Positions 1-10,148 of a stretch of 64,000 nt of DNA are shown one piece after another (position 1 is the first letter of the stretch; each line of letters opens with the position of its first letter). The notes below the pieces were generated by a model that saw only the letters and a list, made by a program, of their open reading frames with translations, was not told where the DNA came from and searched no databases. Position numbers and translations under genes: made by a program. Source of the DNA: Brevibacterium sp. UMB1308A (GTDB lineage: Bacteria; Actinomycetota; Actinomycetes; Actinomycetales; Brevibacteriaceae); the NCBI RefSeq assembly GCF_030230605.1, contig NZ_JASPDO010000011.1:9170-73169 (forward strand). The letters are read 5' to 3'.

Positions 1-414
1 AGGCTTCCGGTACGGATCAGCCTCACCAGCGGGTTTAGCGTTCTTTGCGAGTTCCGCCACACGGGCATCGGATTCCTGCGCTTTCGCGATGAGCGTGTCA
101 AGCTCAGCGGCAGCTGCAGGCACCGAGTCTGCAACAAACTCCAAGCTAGGCGTGAGACGAATCTGTAGCCCTTTCCCCACCTCGGAACGAATGAGTCCCT
201 TAGCGGAGTCCAGAGCAGCCTTCGTCGCAGCTAACTGGTCGTCATCCCCGAACACCGTGTAGAACACGGTCGCGTTCTGCAGATCACCCGTGACACGAAC
301 ATCGGTCACCGTGATGAAGCCCAGGCGCGGGTCCTTGACACGCTTCTCCAGCGTCTGCGCAACGATCACTTTAATGCGATCCGCTATTTTGCGGGCACGT
401 GTGGAATCAGCCAT
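1..414 (-). CDS. rbfA: Ribosome-binding factor A (3' end outside window)
   Basis: RbfA is a small cytoplasmic KH-like protein that binds the 30S subunit and helps 16S rRNA 5'-end maturation, especially in the cold. Reading the minus strand from the ATG at 414 gives a protein starting MADSTRARKIADRIK and containing KDPRLGFITVTDVRV, the signature stretch of the family. The frame stays open to base 1, so at least 138 residues are present and the stop lies outside the window. It follows infB by 17 bp on the same strand, the usual infB-rbfA order. Family assignment is secure; only the C-terminus is unknown. Confidence 0.95.
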   Translation of the reverse strand, partial: MADSTRARKIADRIKVIVAQTLEKRVKDPRLGFITVTDVRVTGDLQNATVFYTVFGDDDQLAATKAALDSAKGLIRSEVGKGLQIRLTPSLEFVADSVPAAAAELDTLIAKAQESDARVAELAKNAKPAGEADPYRKP

Positions 415-431
415 GAGTAGTGTCCTTCCAG

Positions 432-3380
432 TTAGTCACGTGGCTTTTCGCGCATTTCGAAGGTTTCGATCATGTCACCTTCACGAATGTCGTTGAAGCT
501 TCCAAGACCGATACCACATTCGAAGCCTTCGCGAACCTCTGTTGCGTCGTCCTTGAAACGGCGCAAGGATTCGACCGTGAGCTTGTCGCCCACAACGACC
601 CCGTCGCGTGTGACGCGAGCACCAGCGTTGCGCTTGATGACACCGTCCTTGACCATACAACCTGCAATGTTTCCGAACTTGGAAGAACGGAACACTTCGC
701 GGATTTCGGCGGATCCGGTGTGGACTTCTTCGTACTCTGGCTTGAGCATGCCCTTGAGCGAAGATTCGATGTCGTCGATCGCATCGTAAATCACCGAGTA
801 GTAGCGCACGTCCACGCCTTCGGCATCCGCGAGGTCGCGAGCCTTGGCTTCCGGACGCACGTTGAAACCAATAACGATCGCGTTGTCCACGGTCGCCAGG
901 TTGATATCGTTTTCGGTAATTGCACCCACCCCACGGTGGATGATGCGCAGGTCCACTTCATCGCCAACATCAATCTTGAGCAACGAGTCTTCCAGAGCTT
1001 CGACCGCACCGGAGACGTCACCCTTAAGAATGAGGTTGAGCATGTCAACCTTGCCTTCTTCAAGGGCCTTGGTGAAGTCTTCAAGGCTAATGCGCTTGCG
1101 GCTACGAGCCTGTGCAGCGTTACGTTCAATAGCGTCACGCTTTTCAGCGATCTGACGAGCTGTACGGTCGTCATCGGTGACCAGGAAGCTGTCACCAGCC
1201 CGCGGAACACTCGACAGACCCAGCACCTGGACAGGGCGCGAAGGTCCTGCTTCTTCCAGTTGCTGACCGTTTTCATCAAACATGGCACGCACACGACCAA
1301 AGCTGGTTCCACACACGATCGCATCACCTTGGCGCAAGGTTCCCGATTCGACCAGAACCGTTGCCACTGCACCACGACCCTTATCCAGTTTGGCTTCGAT
1401 CGCGATACCGCGTGCAGGCTTATCAGGGTTGGCCTTGAGGTCAAGAGCAGCGTCCGTGGTAAGCAGAACAGCTTCGAGAAGGTCGTCAATACCCTTACGC
1501 TGAAGCGCCGAAATCGGCACGAACATGGTGTCACCACCGTAGTCTTCAGCAACCAGGTTGTATTCCGTGAGCTGCTGCATGACCTTCGACGGGTTCGCCG
1601 TGTCTTTATCGATCTTGTTCACTGCCACCACGATCGGGACATCTGCCGCCTGAGCGTGGTTGAGCGCTTCAATCGTCTGTGGCATCACACCGTCGTCAGC
1701 TGCGACCACCAGGATCGCAACGTCGGTGGACTTGGCACCACGGGCACGCATCGCGGTAAACGCTTCGTGACCTGGGGTGTCAAGGAACGTGATGGGGCGC
1801 TTGTCGCCTTCGTGGTCCACGCTCACCTGGTATGCACCGATGTGCTGGGTAATACCACCGGCTTCCCCAGACACCACGTTCGACGAACGGATCGCGTCCA
1901 AAAGCTTGGTCTTACCGTGGTCAACGTGACCCATAACGGTGACGACAGGCGGACGTGGAACCATGTCTTCTTCATCTTCTTCTGCTTCTGCATCAAGGTC
2001 GATGTCAAAGGCTTCAAGAAGCTCACGGTCTTCGTCTTCTGGGGACACAATCTGGATCTTGTAGCCCAGTTCTTCACCCAAAATCTTGAATGTGTCTTCG
2101 TCCAACGACTGGGTGATGGTTGCCATCTCGCCCAGATGGAAAAGCACAGTCACCAGGTTGGTTGGATCAGTGTTGATCTTTTCTGCGAAGTCAGCCAGCG
2201 AGGAGCCACGACGCAAACGCAGGGGTGTTTCGCCGTCGCCGCGGGGCACCTTGACACCGCCGACGACGGGAGCCTGCATTTCTTCGAGCTCCTGGCGCTT
2301 CGCCCTCTTGGACTTGCGTCCCTTCGAGCGTCCGGTTCCGCGACCGAATGCACCCTGGGTGCCACCTCGGCCGCCACGACCTCCGCGTCCACCCGGACGA
2401 CCGCCGCCACCTGGGCGACCGCCACCTGGTCCTCCCGGTCCGCCGGGTCCACCTGGACCACCGGGTCCTCCTGGGCCACCGTGGCCGCCACCACGTGACG
2501 GTGCTGGTTTAGCCAGAGCGGAGTTCTTGAGCATCGCAGGGTTGGGGCGTGGTGCGCCTGGACGTGCGCCTGGCTTGGGGCCGCCGCCTGGGCGTGGCCC
2601 GCGTCCCGGGCGTGGTGCGCGGTCGTCACCACCGCGTGGTCCTGGTTTGGCGCCTGGTTTAGGCATACCCTGCGAGGAAGCGAACGGGTTGTTGCCTGGG
2701 CGTGCTCCTGGGCGACCCGGCTTAGGACCTGGCTTGGCGCCTGGTTTAGGCATGCCCTGCGAAGACGCAAACGGGTTGTTGCCCGGGCGTGCTCCTGGGC
2801 GACCCGGCTTGGGTCCTGGCTTAGCTCCCGAGGCGGCCGCGCCTGGCTTTGGAACACCTGGCTTGGGTGCAGGCTTAGGAGTGGCTCCGCCTGGTTTGGG
2901 CGCCGAGGTCGAAGCAGCTGGCTTCTGAGCGTCTGGTTTTTCTGTAGCTGGCTTGCCAGCAGCAGGTGCTGGTTTAGGAGCTGCAGGTTTCTTGGCAGGC
3001 GCTTCCTTAGGTGCGGTCTCCTTTGCTCCTGCCTTGGGGGCTCCGGGCTTAGGTGCCGCTGGCTTGGCTGCCGCAGTCTTAGTGGCAGAAGTTTTAGCGG
3101 TAGTCGACTTGGCCGCTCCGGGCTTTGCCGCGGAAGATTTGGCTGCTGCCGTCTTCGTTGCTGTTTTCTTAGCGCCAGCCTTCGAGCCACTTGCTGGCTT
3201 GTCACCAGCAGAGTCTGCGTTGCTTGACGCGTACAGTTCTTTCACACGCCTAACAACAGGCGCTTCAACTGTTGAAGATGCTGAGCGAACAAACTCGCCC
3301 AGTGATTCAAGTTTTGCCAGCACATCTTTGCTGGTAGTGCCGAGCTCTTTCGCGAGCTCATGGACACGGGGCTTAGCCAC
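432..3380 (-). CDS. infB: Translation initiation factor IF-2
   Basis: IF-2 is the GTPase that brings fMet-tRNA to the 30S subunit and promotes 50S joining. The 982-residue product has an IF2_N segment at the N-terminus ([13 protein letters not shown]), a long Pro/Gly/Ala/Lys-rich linker to about residue 360, a second IF2_N-like segment ([13 protein letters not shown]), and the GTPase domain from about residue 480 with GHVDHGKT (G1), DTPGH (G3) and NKID (G4), then the C-terminal beta-barrel domains. The length is normal for actinobacteria, whose IF-2 linkers are long. The linker contains an exact-length tandem duplication (separate entry) and a poly-Gly/Pro tract. It sits between ylxR and rbfA in the conserved nusA operon. 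Confidence 0.98.
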   Translation of the reverse strand: MAKPRVHELAKELGTTSKDVLAKLESLGEFVRSASSTVEAPVVRRVKELYASSNADSAGDKPASGSKAGAKKTATKTAAAKSSAAKPGAAKSTTAKTSATKTAAAKPAAPKPGAPKAGAKETAPKEAPAKKPAAPKPAPAAGKPATEKPDAQKPAASTSAPKPGGATPKPAPKPGVPKPGAAASGAKPGPKPGRPGARPGNNPFASSQGMPKPGAKPGPKPGRPGARPGNNPFASSQGMPKPGAKPGPRGGDDRAPRPGRGPRPGGGPKPGARPGAPRPNPAMLKNSALAKPAPSRGGGHGGPGGPGGPGGPGGPGGPGGGRPGGGGRPGGRGGRGGRGGTQGAFGRGTGRSKGRKSKRAKRQELEEMQAPVVGGVKVPRGDGETPLRLRRGSSLADFAEKINTDPTNLVTVLFHLGEMATITQSLDEDTFKILGEELGYKIQIVSPEDEDRELLEAFDIDLDAEAEEDEEDMVPRPPVVTVMGHVDHGKTKLLDAIRSSNVVSGEAGGITQHIGAYQVSVDHEGDKRPITFLDTPGHEAFTAMRARGAKSTDVAILVVAADDGVMPQTIEALNHAQAADVPIVVAVNKIDKDTANPSKVMQQLTEYNLVAEDYGGDTMFVPISALQRKGIDDLLEAVLLTTDAALDLKANPDKPARGIAIEAKLDKGRGAVATVLVESGTLRQGDAIVCGTSFGRVRAMFDENGQQLEEAGPSRPVQVLGLSSVPRAGDSFLVTDDDRTARQIAEKRDAIERNAAQARSRKRISLEDFTKALEEGKVDMLNLILKGDVSGAVEALEDSLLKIDVGDEVDLRIIHRGVGAITENDINLATVDNAIVIGFNVRPEAKARDLADAEGVDVRYYSVIYDAIDDIESSLKGMLKPEYEEVHTGSAEIREVFRSSKFGNIAGCMVKDGVIKRNAGARVTRDGVVVGDKLTVESLRRFKDDATEVREGFECGIGLGSFNDIREGDMIETFEMREKPRD
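2649..2822 (-). repeat. 87-bp tandem duplication inside infB linker
   Basis: Two consecutive copies of an 87-bp unit (2649-2735 and 2736-2822) encode the same 29-residue block, which contains [12 protein letters not shown] and SSQGMPKP. The copies differ by a few mostly silent bases, and the unit is a multiple of three, so the reading frame is kept. It lies in the disordered linker of IF-2, outside the GTPase and tRNA-binding parts. Confidence 0.9.
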
Positions 3381-3509
3381 ATTTCTCCTGTCCGGGTTCC
3401 TTCCGGACAGGAAGGAACCTCATCGTAAGTGAACAGATCTCATTTCACTGCTCACAACCAATAAGTCTGGGTGTCATTTCTGAGCACTCACTACGTGGTT
3501 TCCATTTCG

Positions 3510-3758
3510 CTAACTACTTTCCGTAATCGGTAGATCGGGAACTTCTAGGTTACGCACCCGAAGCGCCCGTGCGAACGCGTTCTTTTTTCGCGCTGTTTTC
3601 CAACACGCTTGTGTAGGGTGAATCCACATTCCCCTGCCAGGGAGTGTGCGTTGGGTGTCTGCAGTCAACGAACCCTGAACAGAGACAAACCGTGAGAGTT
3701 TGCTTGTGGGTTCTACTTTTCTGCACCCCACACACATGCGGATAGGTTCACAAGACAC
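3510..3758 (-). CDS. ylxR: YlxR family RNA-binding protein
   Basis: A small (82 residues) YlxR/DUF448 protein. The family binds RNA; B. subtilis YlxR (RnpM) has been reported to act on RNase P. The diagnostic motifs are present: RMCVGCR near the N-terminus and GRGMWIHP in the middle. The start is a GTG at 3758, with no strong Shine-Dalgarno sequence. It lies between nusA (30 bp upstream) and infB in the standard operon. The gap to infB (3381-3509) holds no further gene that I can see. Confidence 0.9.
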   Translation of the reverse strand: MSCEPIRMCVGCRKVEPTSKLSRFVSVQGSLTADTQRTLPGRGMWIHPTQACWKTARKKNAFARALRVRNLEVPDLPITESS

Positions 3759-3788
3759 CTATCCATTCTACACATTCGCCAAATGGCT

Positions 3789-4751
3789 CTAATCAGTACC
3801 TACAATGTCGATTTTCCACCCGGTCAGTTTCGCTGCCAAACGCGCGTTCTGGCCTTCTTTCCCAATCGCCAACGAAAGCTGGTCGTTCGGAACAAAAGCG
3901 CGCGCCATCTTCGCAGACTCATCGAGCACTTCTACTTTGGACGCTTTGGCAGGCGAGAGAGCGTTGGCCACGAATTTGGCCGGGTTTTCGTTGTAATCGA
4001 CAATGTCGATTTTTTCTTCACCAAGTTCACCCATGACAGCGCGCACACGGGAACCGTACTCACCAATGCAAGCACCCTTTGCGTTCAGGCCCGGCACCTT
4101 GGCCGCTACTGCGATCTTGGTGCGGTGTCCCGCTTCCCTGGCAAGTGACACGAGTTCCACTTGACCGTCAGCGATTTCTGGGACTTCGTGTGCGAACAGT
4201 TTGCGCACCAGGTTTGGGTGTGAACGTGAAACGGTGACGGATGGGCCCTTTTGGCCTTTGTGCACATCGGTGATGTACACGCGGATACGACGACCGTGTT
4301 CATAGGTTTCCCCTGGCACCTGTTCGTGCGGCGGTAGCACAGCTTCCACATCACCGAGGTTCACTTGAACCATGTCTTCGTACTTGCCCTGTTGGATCAC
4401 GCCAGAGACGATCTCACCTTCGTGGTTCTTAAACGAACCCAAAACCGATTCGTCTTCAACGTCACGCAAACGCTGGTGGATCACGTTGCGGGCAGTCTGA
4501 GCGGCAATGCGCCCAAAGCCTTCGGGAGTGTCGTCGAATTCGCCAATCGGGTTGTCGTCGTCATCGAATTCGACTGCCCAAATGGTAGCCTTGCCGGTTT
4601 TCGTGTCGAGTTCAGCGCGGGCGTCAGGGTAGTACCCTTCTGTGCGCTGATACGCAATGAGAAGAGCCTGTTCGATCAGATCCACGAGCACTTTCATTGG
4701 AATTTCGCGCTCACGCTCGATCATTCTTAGCGCGCTCAGGTCGATGTCCAC
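3789..4751 (-). CDS. nusA: Transcription termination/antitermination factor NusA
   Basis: NusA binds RNA polymerase and nascent RNA and modulates pausing, termination and antitermination. The product (320 residues) has the N-terminal polymerase-binding domain, an S1 domain (region with [19 protein letters not shown]) and two KH domains, including [12 protein letters not shown] and [19 protein letters not shown]. It ends right after the second KH domain, as usual in Gram-positives, which lack the acidic repeats of E. coli NusA. A GTG start at 4751 fits the conserved N-terminus. It lies between rimP and ylxR on the same strand. Confidence 0.97.
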   Translation of the reverse strand: MDIDLSALRMIEREREIPMKVLVDLIEQALLIAYQRTEGYYPDARAELDTKTGKATIWAVEFDDDDNPIGEFDDTPEGFGRIAAQTARNVIHQRLRDVEDESVLGSFKNHEGEIVSGVIQQGKYEDMVQVNLGDVEAVLPPHEQVPGETYEHGRRIRVYITDVHKGQKGPSVTVSRSHPNLVRKLFAHEVPEIADGQVELVSLAREAGHRTKIAVAAKVPGLNAKGACIGEYGSRVRAVMGELGEEKIDIVDYNENPAKFVANALSPAKASKVEVLDESAKMARAFVPNDQLSLAIGKEGQNARLAAKLTGWKIDIVGTD

Positions 4752-4847
4752 GTATCTGGCCTTCCGTTTTGCCGCTTATCCGGCTCTATTGAAATGTCAG
4801 CTGTTCACGAATGAACGTGTAGGTGTAACCCTAATGGATTCACGAGG

Positions 4848-5309
4848 CTAGCGGAATTTTAAAACGACCTTTGCTTTCGTAATGTCTGAAAACGGGATCA
4901 CATAATCTACTTTTTTCGCGTCCATCAACGTGATGCCTTTATCCGTCACATCGACGAGTTCACCGGTATAAGCGGGGCCATTGGTACGCACATCCAGATT
5001 GCGGCCTCGGTTCCGCAGGAAGTGACGTTTCTCAGTAAGTTCTCGGGTTGCTCCCGGCGATGTGACCTCCAAGTCATAGGGCTTGTCGTTAAACAATTCC
5101 ACGTCGTCAATGAGTTCTGACACGATCTTTGTGGCCTGGGCGATCGTGTCCAAAGAGACCGGGTCCGAGGTGTCGGTGTCCAAATCGATCACGACAGTGA
5201 CCTTGCGGTACTGTCCCGCGGCGTGAGCTTTCACGTCTTCGACAATGAGTCCCTCTTCTGACAGTGGAGTGCGGATCAGATCGGTGACCTGTTGAGCTTC
5301 ATTCTTCAT
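4848..5309 (-). CDS. rimP: Ribosome maturation factor RimP
   Basis: RimP assists late 30S subunit assembly in the cytoplasm. The product has the family features YDLEVTSPGATRELTEKRHF and a C-terminal Sm-like domain (GELVDVTDKGITL, IPFSDITKAKVVL). The reading frame is open further upstream, but the ATG at 5309 is preceded at the right distance by AAGGAGT, giving 153 residues, which matches family size. It is first in the nusA-ylxR-infB-rbfA operon and is divergent from the lipoprotein gene at 5417; 5310-5416 must therefore hold promoters for both directions. Confidence 0.94.
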   Translation of the reverse strand: MKNEAQQVTDLIRTPLSEEGLIVEDVKAHAAGQYRKVTVVIDLDTDTSDPVSLDTIAQATKIVSELIDDVELFNDKPYDLEVTSPGATRELTEKRHFLRNRGRNLDVRTNGPAYTGELVDVTDKGITLMDAKKVDYVIPFSDITKAKVVLKFR

Positions 5310-5416
5310 GTGGACTCCTTCCAGAACCGTTACACGAGACTCTACTGGCACAAGGCACGTCAAGCGACCTTTTGAGTTCATTTCACTGGGCCTGTCCCTT
5401 CGCTAAGATTGCCATT

Positions 5417-6367
5417 ATGCAAGGAAAAGGGACGCTGGGTCGCAGGAGTTTTTTGGCCCTCACAGCCGCAGTTGCGCTGACAAGTGGGTGCGGAATCCGG
5501 GTTGATTCCGACCCCGAGCTTCCCACTCTCACCCCAACCGACACGGTGCGCAACCGTGTGGCACGGATCCTTGAGAACACGCAAGCGACGGGAGAAGAGA
5601 CGTCGGTTCGCGACCGGTTGAGCAAAGCGGTGGGCCCGGTGTGGGCCCCACCCAGCGAACTTGCAACCGAGTCCCCTTCCCCTGAACCCCAACGCAATTT
5701 CAAAGACGCGCTTACCGAAATCCATTCCGCAATCACAGGCGACTTCACCAGCCTCGCAGGGGCCACCTCGGCGACCCTTGCCGACGTAGCAGTAGGCGCA
5801 GCCCTGGTCCTTCTGCGCGACTTCAAAGCCGAGGAACGCAAGCTCGTCGACTCCTTTTCCCCGGTTGTCAACCCCACACCAGCACCGGAACAAAACTCCG
5901 AAGAGGACAAGGCTGACGAACACAAGGACGAATCAGAAGACGAAGAAGGGAAGAAAACCGACGGCTTGGCGGAATTCATTTCCGCCTGCCACAAGAGTTC
6001 GTACGCGTACCAACGCTTAGCCGTGTTTGAAGACGAAAAATCGCCATACGGCATGTTTGTGAGAGACCGTCACGACCTCTTGGCCCACGCGGCAGAAGAA
6101 GCCAGGTCCTTTGCCACCTCGGTCGGAGTCGAAAACCTGCCCGCTAACAAACCCGCGTGGCAACTCCCCAGCGACCCGCGCGACACCAAAAAACTCGCAA
6201 TAGAAGCCGAAAGCCTCCTCACCGCGACTCTCCCAAGCGTTTTCACTTTTGCACACCCCCAAGACCCGCAGACTGAAAAGGAAGTACACGCGTTTGCCCT
6301 GCGCCACCTGTACGAATCCGCCCGCGCAACCCAAAAGGCGGGTAAGTTTGAGCTGTTGAGGTTTTAG
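5417..6367 (+). CDS. Lipoprotein with DUF4439-type ferritin-like domain
   Basis: The most likely start is the ATG at 5417, which gives a short basic segment with a twin arginine (GRRSFLALTAAVALTSGC) ending in a lipobox, LTSGC, about residue 24. This predicts a lipid-anchored exported protein, possibly via Tat. The mature part has an acidic, Glu/Asp/Lys-rich spacer (about residues 165-185) and then an alpha-helical domain with spaced Tyr, His and Glu (for example HLYESARATQKAG near the end), as in the ferritin-like DUF4439 lipoproteins found next to rimP in many actinobacteria. Function unknown. It is followed after 8 bp by the kinase gene, so the two are probably cotranscribed. Confidence 0.75.
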   Translation: MQGKGTLGRRSFLALTAAVALTSGCGIRVDSDPELPTLTPTDTVRNRVARILENTQATGEETSVRDRLSKAVGPVWAPPSELATESPSPEPQRNFKDALTEIHSAITGDFTSLAGATSATLADVAVGAALVLLRDFKAEERKLVDSFSPVVNPTPAPEQNSEEDKADEHKDESEDEEGKKTDGLAEFISACHKSSYAYQRLAVFEDEKSPYGMFVRDRHDLLAHAAEEARSFATSVGVENLPANKPAWQLPSDPRDTKKLAIEAESLLTATLPSVFTFAHPQDPQTEKEVHAFALRHLYESARATQKAGKFELLRF

Positions 6368-6375
6368 GAGAAGCT

Positions 6376-7395
6376 GTGAAGGTTCCGGAGTCACTACTAG
6401 GTGCGGTGGGCGAACTCATTGGCCCCGAACGCGCCGACGCATGGGCTGCAGCACTCCCCTTCATGTTCAACGAACTGTGCGACAGGTGGTCACTCACTCC
6501 AGACCCCGTACCCGGTTCACCCTGGGCAGGAGCCGAAAGCCTGGTTGTCCCGGTCCTGACAAAAGAGAACTACCAGGCGATTGTGCGCTTCGCCTCCCCT
6601 AACTCCGCGAACCCGCATGTCCACGCGCAAGTACTAGAAGCTCTGCGTGCATGGAACGGACGCGGTGCGGTGCGGATCATCCAAGAAGACTCGTCTTTCC
6701 GCGCAACTTTGCAAGAACGGTTGATCACCGCTGAAAACCTCTCCACGGTCCCGCTTGACCAGGTGCCACCCATTTGGGGGCAACTGGTTCGAGTCCTCAC
6801 CGTGCACGGGGGGCGTGGATTTGTTCGCGTGCAAGACATTGCACAAGGGTGGCTCAACAAGTTCAACAGCAACGTACAGGCACTTGCCGACTACCGCAGC
6901 TTCCGCCCCGAAGACCGCCAAGTCATTGACCAGGCGCACATGTGGACCACGCGGCTGGCGCAGTCACAAGAGTCGTACTTGCTGCACGCCGACCTGCACT
7001 ACTACAACATTCTGGCCGGCCACCCCGACGCCAACGGGATCTCCACGTGGAAGGCAATTGACCCGCAACCGCTTCTGGGGCCCGCAGCGTATATGGTGGC
7101 GCCCATGCTGTGGAACCGGCTCTACGAAATCCCCACACCTGATCCCGCGCAACAAGCCAAGTGGCTGTATGACTTTGCGGTCTCGCTGTGCCAGCACGCC
7201 GGGATTGACCCACAGTTTGGGTTGGGAGCGTCGATCGCCCGCGAAGTTGCCAACATGTTTTGGTACCTCAAATCCGCCCGAGGTGGTACCCAGAAAGCCT
7301 ACGGAGATGCCGACCGCAGTTTGTGGGTTGCCCGCGCGCTAGCCGGAATGGGGTCTTATGGCGTCAATGCGCACTCCCTGAAGAAACTGGGGTGA
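6376..7395 (+). CDS. Aminoglycoside/hydroxyurea phosphotransferase-like kinase
   Basis: The product (339 residues) resembles the APH(6)/hydroxyurea kinase family of small-molecule kinases. The Brenner-type catalytic motif is visible as LLHADLHYYNIL (catalytic Asp and Asn), followed by WKAIDPQPLLGPAAY, where the Asp should bind metal and the GPAAY stretch is typical of the APH(6) group. The GTG start at 6376 follows AGGAGA closely. Members act on streptomycin-like aminoglycosides in some bacteria, but many chromosomal homologues have unknown substrates; resistance should not be assumed. It ends 7 bp from the convergent TauE/SafE gene. Confidence 0.8.
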   Translation: MKVPESLLGAVGELIGPERADAWAAALPFMFNELCDRWSLTPDPVPGSPWAGAESLVVPVLTKENYQAIVRFASPNSANPHVHAQVLEALRAWNGRGAVRIIQEDSSFRATLQERLITAENLSTVPLDQVPPIWGQLVRVLTVHGGRGFVRVQDIAQGWLNKFNSNVQALADYRSFRPEDRQVIDQAHMWTTRLAQSQESYLLHADLHYYNILAGHPDANGISTWKAIDPQPLLGPAAYMVAPMLWNRLYEIPTPDPAQQAKWLYDFAVSLCQHAGIDPQFGLGASIAREVANMFWYLKSARGGTQKAYGDADRSLWVARALAGMGSYGVNAHSLKKLG

Positions 7396-7401
7396 AGGCA
7401 C

Positions 7402-8232
7402 CTACAGGTTTTCGCGGATCATGTCGAAACCCAGTTTGAGCACCAGGGCGCTGACCACAACCACGAACACCACGCGCACAAACTTGGAACCTTTAGAAAT
7501 CGCGAGTTTGGCACCAAAGAACCCGCCGATCACGTTCCCCACAGCCACTGCGAGCCCAGCTTTCCACACAACGAAGCCAGCAGGCACGAAGAACAGCAGC
7601 GACCCAAAGTTGGTGGCCCAGTTCATCACCTTTGCGCTCGCTGAAGCCTGCAAGAAACTAAAGCCCACAACCGCGACAAGACCAATGACCAAGAACGAAC
7701 CCGTCCCGGGCCCCAGTGCGCCGTCGTACATGCCCACCAGCAGGCCAATGAGCCACGACACCCCGTGATGCATACGCGGACGCTCACTAAACCGTAAACG
7801 CGCCTCAGTACCCAAAGACGGTTTGGCCAGCGTAAAAACACCCACCCCAATGAGCACGACAAGAATGATGGGGGTAAACGCTTTTTCAGGGATCTGTGAA
7901 GCAACCAGAGCGCCCATTACGGCACCGATCAACGCGAAAATCGCGCCCGGCACGGTGACCGATTTGTCGACCTTCACTTTGGCTAAGTACGTGGTGGCAG
8001 ACACTGTCGTGCCACAGATCGAACCAATCTTGTTGGTGGCGACAGCCTGGATCGGCGTCATGCCTGGCACCAGCAAAAGCGCAGGCAACTGGATCAGGCC
8101 ACCGCCACCTACAACAGCGTCGATCCAGCCAGCCAAAGCGCTTGCCAACACCAGGAGAAGAATCGTGGTGATGTCTAGATCAACATGTGCGACAGCAAGA
8201 GCTTCAGGCTGGCTGAGGATCGCGGTCAGCAT
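7402..8232 (-). CDS. Sulfite exporter TauE/SafE (TSUP) family permease
   Basis: An integral membrane protein of 276 residues with about seven to eight hydrophobic segments. The N-terminal GWIDAVVGGGGLIQLPAL is the hallmark of the TSUP family (FxxxxGxGGG pattern) and a second half repeat follows (GMYDGALGPGTGSFL). Members export small anions such as sulfite or sulfoacetate; the substrate here cannot be read from sequence. It starts 2 bp after the stop of proS and is probably cotranscribed with it. Confidence 0.88.
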   Translation of the reverse strand: MLTAILSQPEALAVAHVDLDITTILLLVLASALAGWIDAVVGGGGLIQLPALLLVPGMTPIQAVATNKIGSICGTTVSATTYLAKVKVDKSVTVPGAIFALIGAVMGALVASQIPEKAFTPIILVVLIGVGVFTLAKPSLGTEARLRFSERPRMHHGVSWLIGLLVGMYDGALGPGTGSFLVIGLVAVVGFSFLQASASAKVMNWATNFGSLLFFVPAGFVVWKAGLAVAVGNVIGGFFGAKLAISKGSKFVRVVFVVVVSALVLKLGFDMIRENL

Positions 8233-8234
8233 TC

Positions 8235-10064
8235 TTACTGTTCAAGCAATTCGATGTTGTTAATCGCATCCAGCTTCTGCGCGATAGCGTCAATGATCTT
8301 CTGACCGGCAGTGTCAACGGGCAGGTTCGTGGTTTCGCCAGTAGCACGGTCACGCAGTTCAACCACGCCGTCTTTGAGGCCTCGGCCCACCACAACGACC
8401 GTGGGCATACCCAAAAGTTCAGCGTCACCGAACTTCACACCGGGGCTCACCTTTGGACGATCATCCAGCAGGACCGTGTATCCGGCCTTCTCAACTTCTG
8501 CCGTGAGCTCTTCAGCCACGTCAAAGACCTGTGCGTCTTTTCCGGTCGCAACAATGTGAACATCGGCAGGTGCCACATTTGCTGGCCACACCAGGCCCTT
8601 GTCGTCGGCGTGTTCTTCAGCAATGCAGGCCAGAACACGCGACACGCCAATTCCGTATGAACCCATCGTCACCACGCGAGCTTTTCCGTTTTCATCCAAA
8701 ACAGAAAGCCCCAAGGCTTCTGCGTAACGGGTTCCAAGCTTGAAGATCTGACCAACTTCGACACCGCGCGCCAGCTGAAGCTCACCCGAGCCGTCGGGGG
8801 CAGGGTCACCAGCGACGACCTCGGCGGCCTCAATGAACTCATCACCCACAAAGTCACGGCCCGCAACCAAACCAAACACGTGCTTATCGATTTCGTTTGC
8901 ACCTGTGACCCAGCGGGTGCCCTTGACCACGCGCGGGTCCAGCAGATAGCGAATCTTGGTGGAGCCTTCCAGACCCAGAACCGCCTGATCCAGGCTGTTT
9001 CCTGGCCCAATGAAACCTTTCACCAGCTCAGGGTGCTTTTCCAGGTCCTCATCCGTTGCCGGTTCCAGATCGACTTCGCCGGATCCCAGCATGCCGGTTC
9101 CAGCGGCACGTCCCAGATCAACGTCACGGTCACCGGGCAAACCGATAACAACCACTTCGCGTTCACCGTCAGGGTGAACCACTGTGCACACGACGTTCTT
9201 CAGCGTGTCGGCCGCGGTCCACGGACGGTCTTCACGCGGGTGGTGCGTGTTAGCAAAGTCCACCAGAGTAGCGATCGTGGTGGTTCCAGGGCTGTGTACC
9301 ACTTGGGCCGCTGGGGCGTCGGAGTAGTCCAGTTCCTCAGGCACAACCGTGGTGACAGCCTCGACGTTTGCGGCGTATCCGCCGTCGGTACGTACGTAGG
9401 TGTCTTCACCCACCTCGGATGGGTACAGGAATTCGTGGGTTCCGGAACCACCCATAGCGCCGGGGGTGGCTTCCACCATGACGAACGGCAGCTGCAACCG
9501 GTTGTGCACGTTGATGTAGGCCTTGCGCATTTTTTCGTACGCAGCGTCCAGCCCCGCCTCGTCAATGTCGAAAGAGTACGCGTCTTTCATGATGAATTCG
9601 CGCCCACGCAACAGACCCGCACGTGGCCGGGCTTCATCACGGTACTTGGTCTGGATCTGGTACAGGCTGGCGGGCAAGTCTTTGTATGACGAATACAGGT
9701 CCTTGACCAGAAGCGTGAACACTTCTTCGTGGGTGGGCGCTAGAAGGTAGTCGGCCTTTTTGCGGTCTTGAAGGCGGAAAATACCTTCACCAAAAGCTTC
9801 CCAGCGGCCAGACTTATCATAAGGCTCAGCGGGCAAGAGCGCAGGGAAGTGGACTTCCTGCGAGCCAGCTTTGTTCATTTCATCGCGAACAATAGCCTCG
9901 ACCTTGTCCAACACCCGCAAGCCCAACGGCAACCACGTGTAGATTCCTGGAGCTGAACGGCGAATGTAGGACGCACGGTGTAACAGCTTGTGGCTCTTGA
10001 CGTCTGCGTCTGCGGGCTCTTCTTTGAGAGTGCGCACAAAAAGCGTGGACATCCGCAAGGGCAT
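8235..10064 (-). CDS. proS: Prolyl-tRNA synthetase (bacterial type)
   Basis: Class II aminoacyl-tRNA synthetase that charges tRNA-Pro. The 609-residue product starts with [17 protein letters not shown] and has the catalytic core ([33 protein letters not shown]) interrupted by the large editing (INS) domain at about residues 225-400, followed by the rest of the core ([12 protein letters not shown]) and an anticodon-binding domain ([13 protein letters not shown] ... [18 protein letters not shown]). AGGAG lies upstream of the ATG. The presence of INS places it with the bacterial, editing-competent type. It is divergent from the S4 gene at 10149. Confidence 0.97.
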   Translation of the reverse strand: MPLRMSTLFVRTLKEEPADADVKSHKLLHRASYIRRSAPGIYTWLPLGLRVLDKVEAIVRDEMNKAGSQEVHFPALLPAEPYDKSGRWEAFGEGIFRLQDRKKADYLLAPTHEEVFTLLVKDLYSSYKDLPASLYQIQTKYRDEARPRAGLLRGREFIMKDAYSFDIDEAGLDAAYEKMRKAYINVHNRLQLPFVMVEATPGAMGGSGTHEFLYPSEVGEDTYVRTDGGYAANVEAVTTVVPEELDYSDAPAAQVVHSPGTTTIATLVDFANTHHPREDRPWTAADTLKNVVCTVVHPDGEREVVVIGLPGDRDVDLGRAAGTGMLGSGEVDLEPATDEDLEKHPELVKGFIGPGNSLDQAVLGLEGSTKIRYLLDPRVVKGTRWVTGANEIDKHVFGLVAGRDFVGDEFIEAAEVVAGDPAPDGSGELQLARGVEVGQIFKLGTRYAEALGLSVLDENGKARVVTMGSYGIGVSRVLACIAEEHADDKGLVWPANVAPADVHIVATGKDAQVFDVAEELTAEVEKAGYTVLLDDRPKVSPGVKFGDAELLGMPTVVVVGRGLKDGVVELRDRATGETTNLPVDTAGQKIIDAIAQKLDAINNIELLEQ

Positions 10065-10148
10065 AGATCTAACTCCTGATTCAACTCATTGATTGGCCAA
10101 AACCGGGCCTGGGCACAGATTACCACCTGGTGTTCTATGCTCGAATGC

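Noticed and set aside
420..2498. 692-codon open frame on the plus strand opposite infB, and Gly/Pro-rich antisense frames at 2086-3432
   Set aside because: Composition shadow of infB; no start context, and the coding strand is proven by IF-2 motifs.
6376..7395. Calling the kinase a streptomycin-resistance gene
   Set aside because: The catalytic motif supports the superfamily, but nothing in the sequence fixes the substrate.
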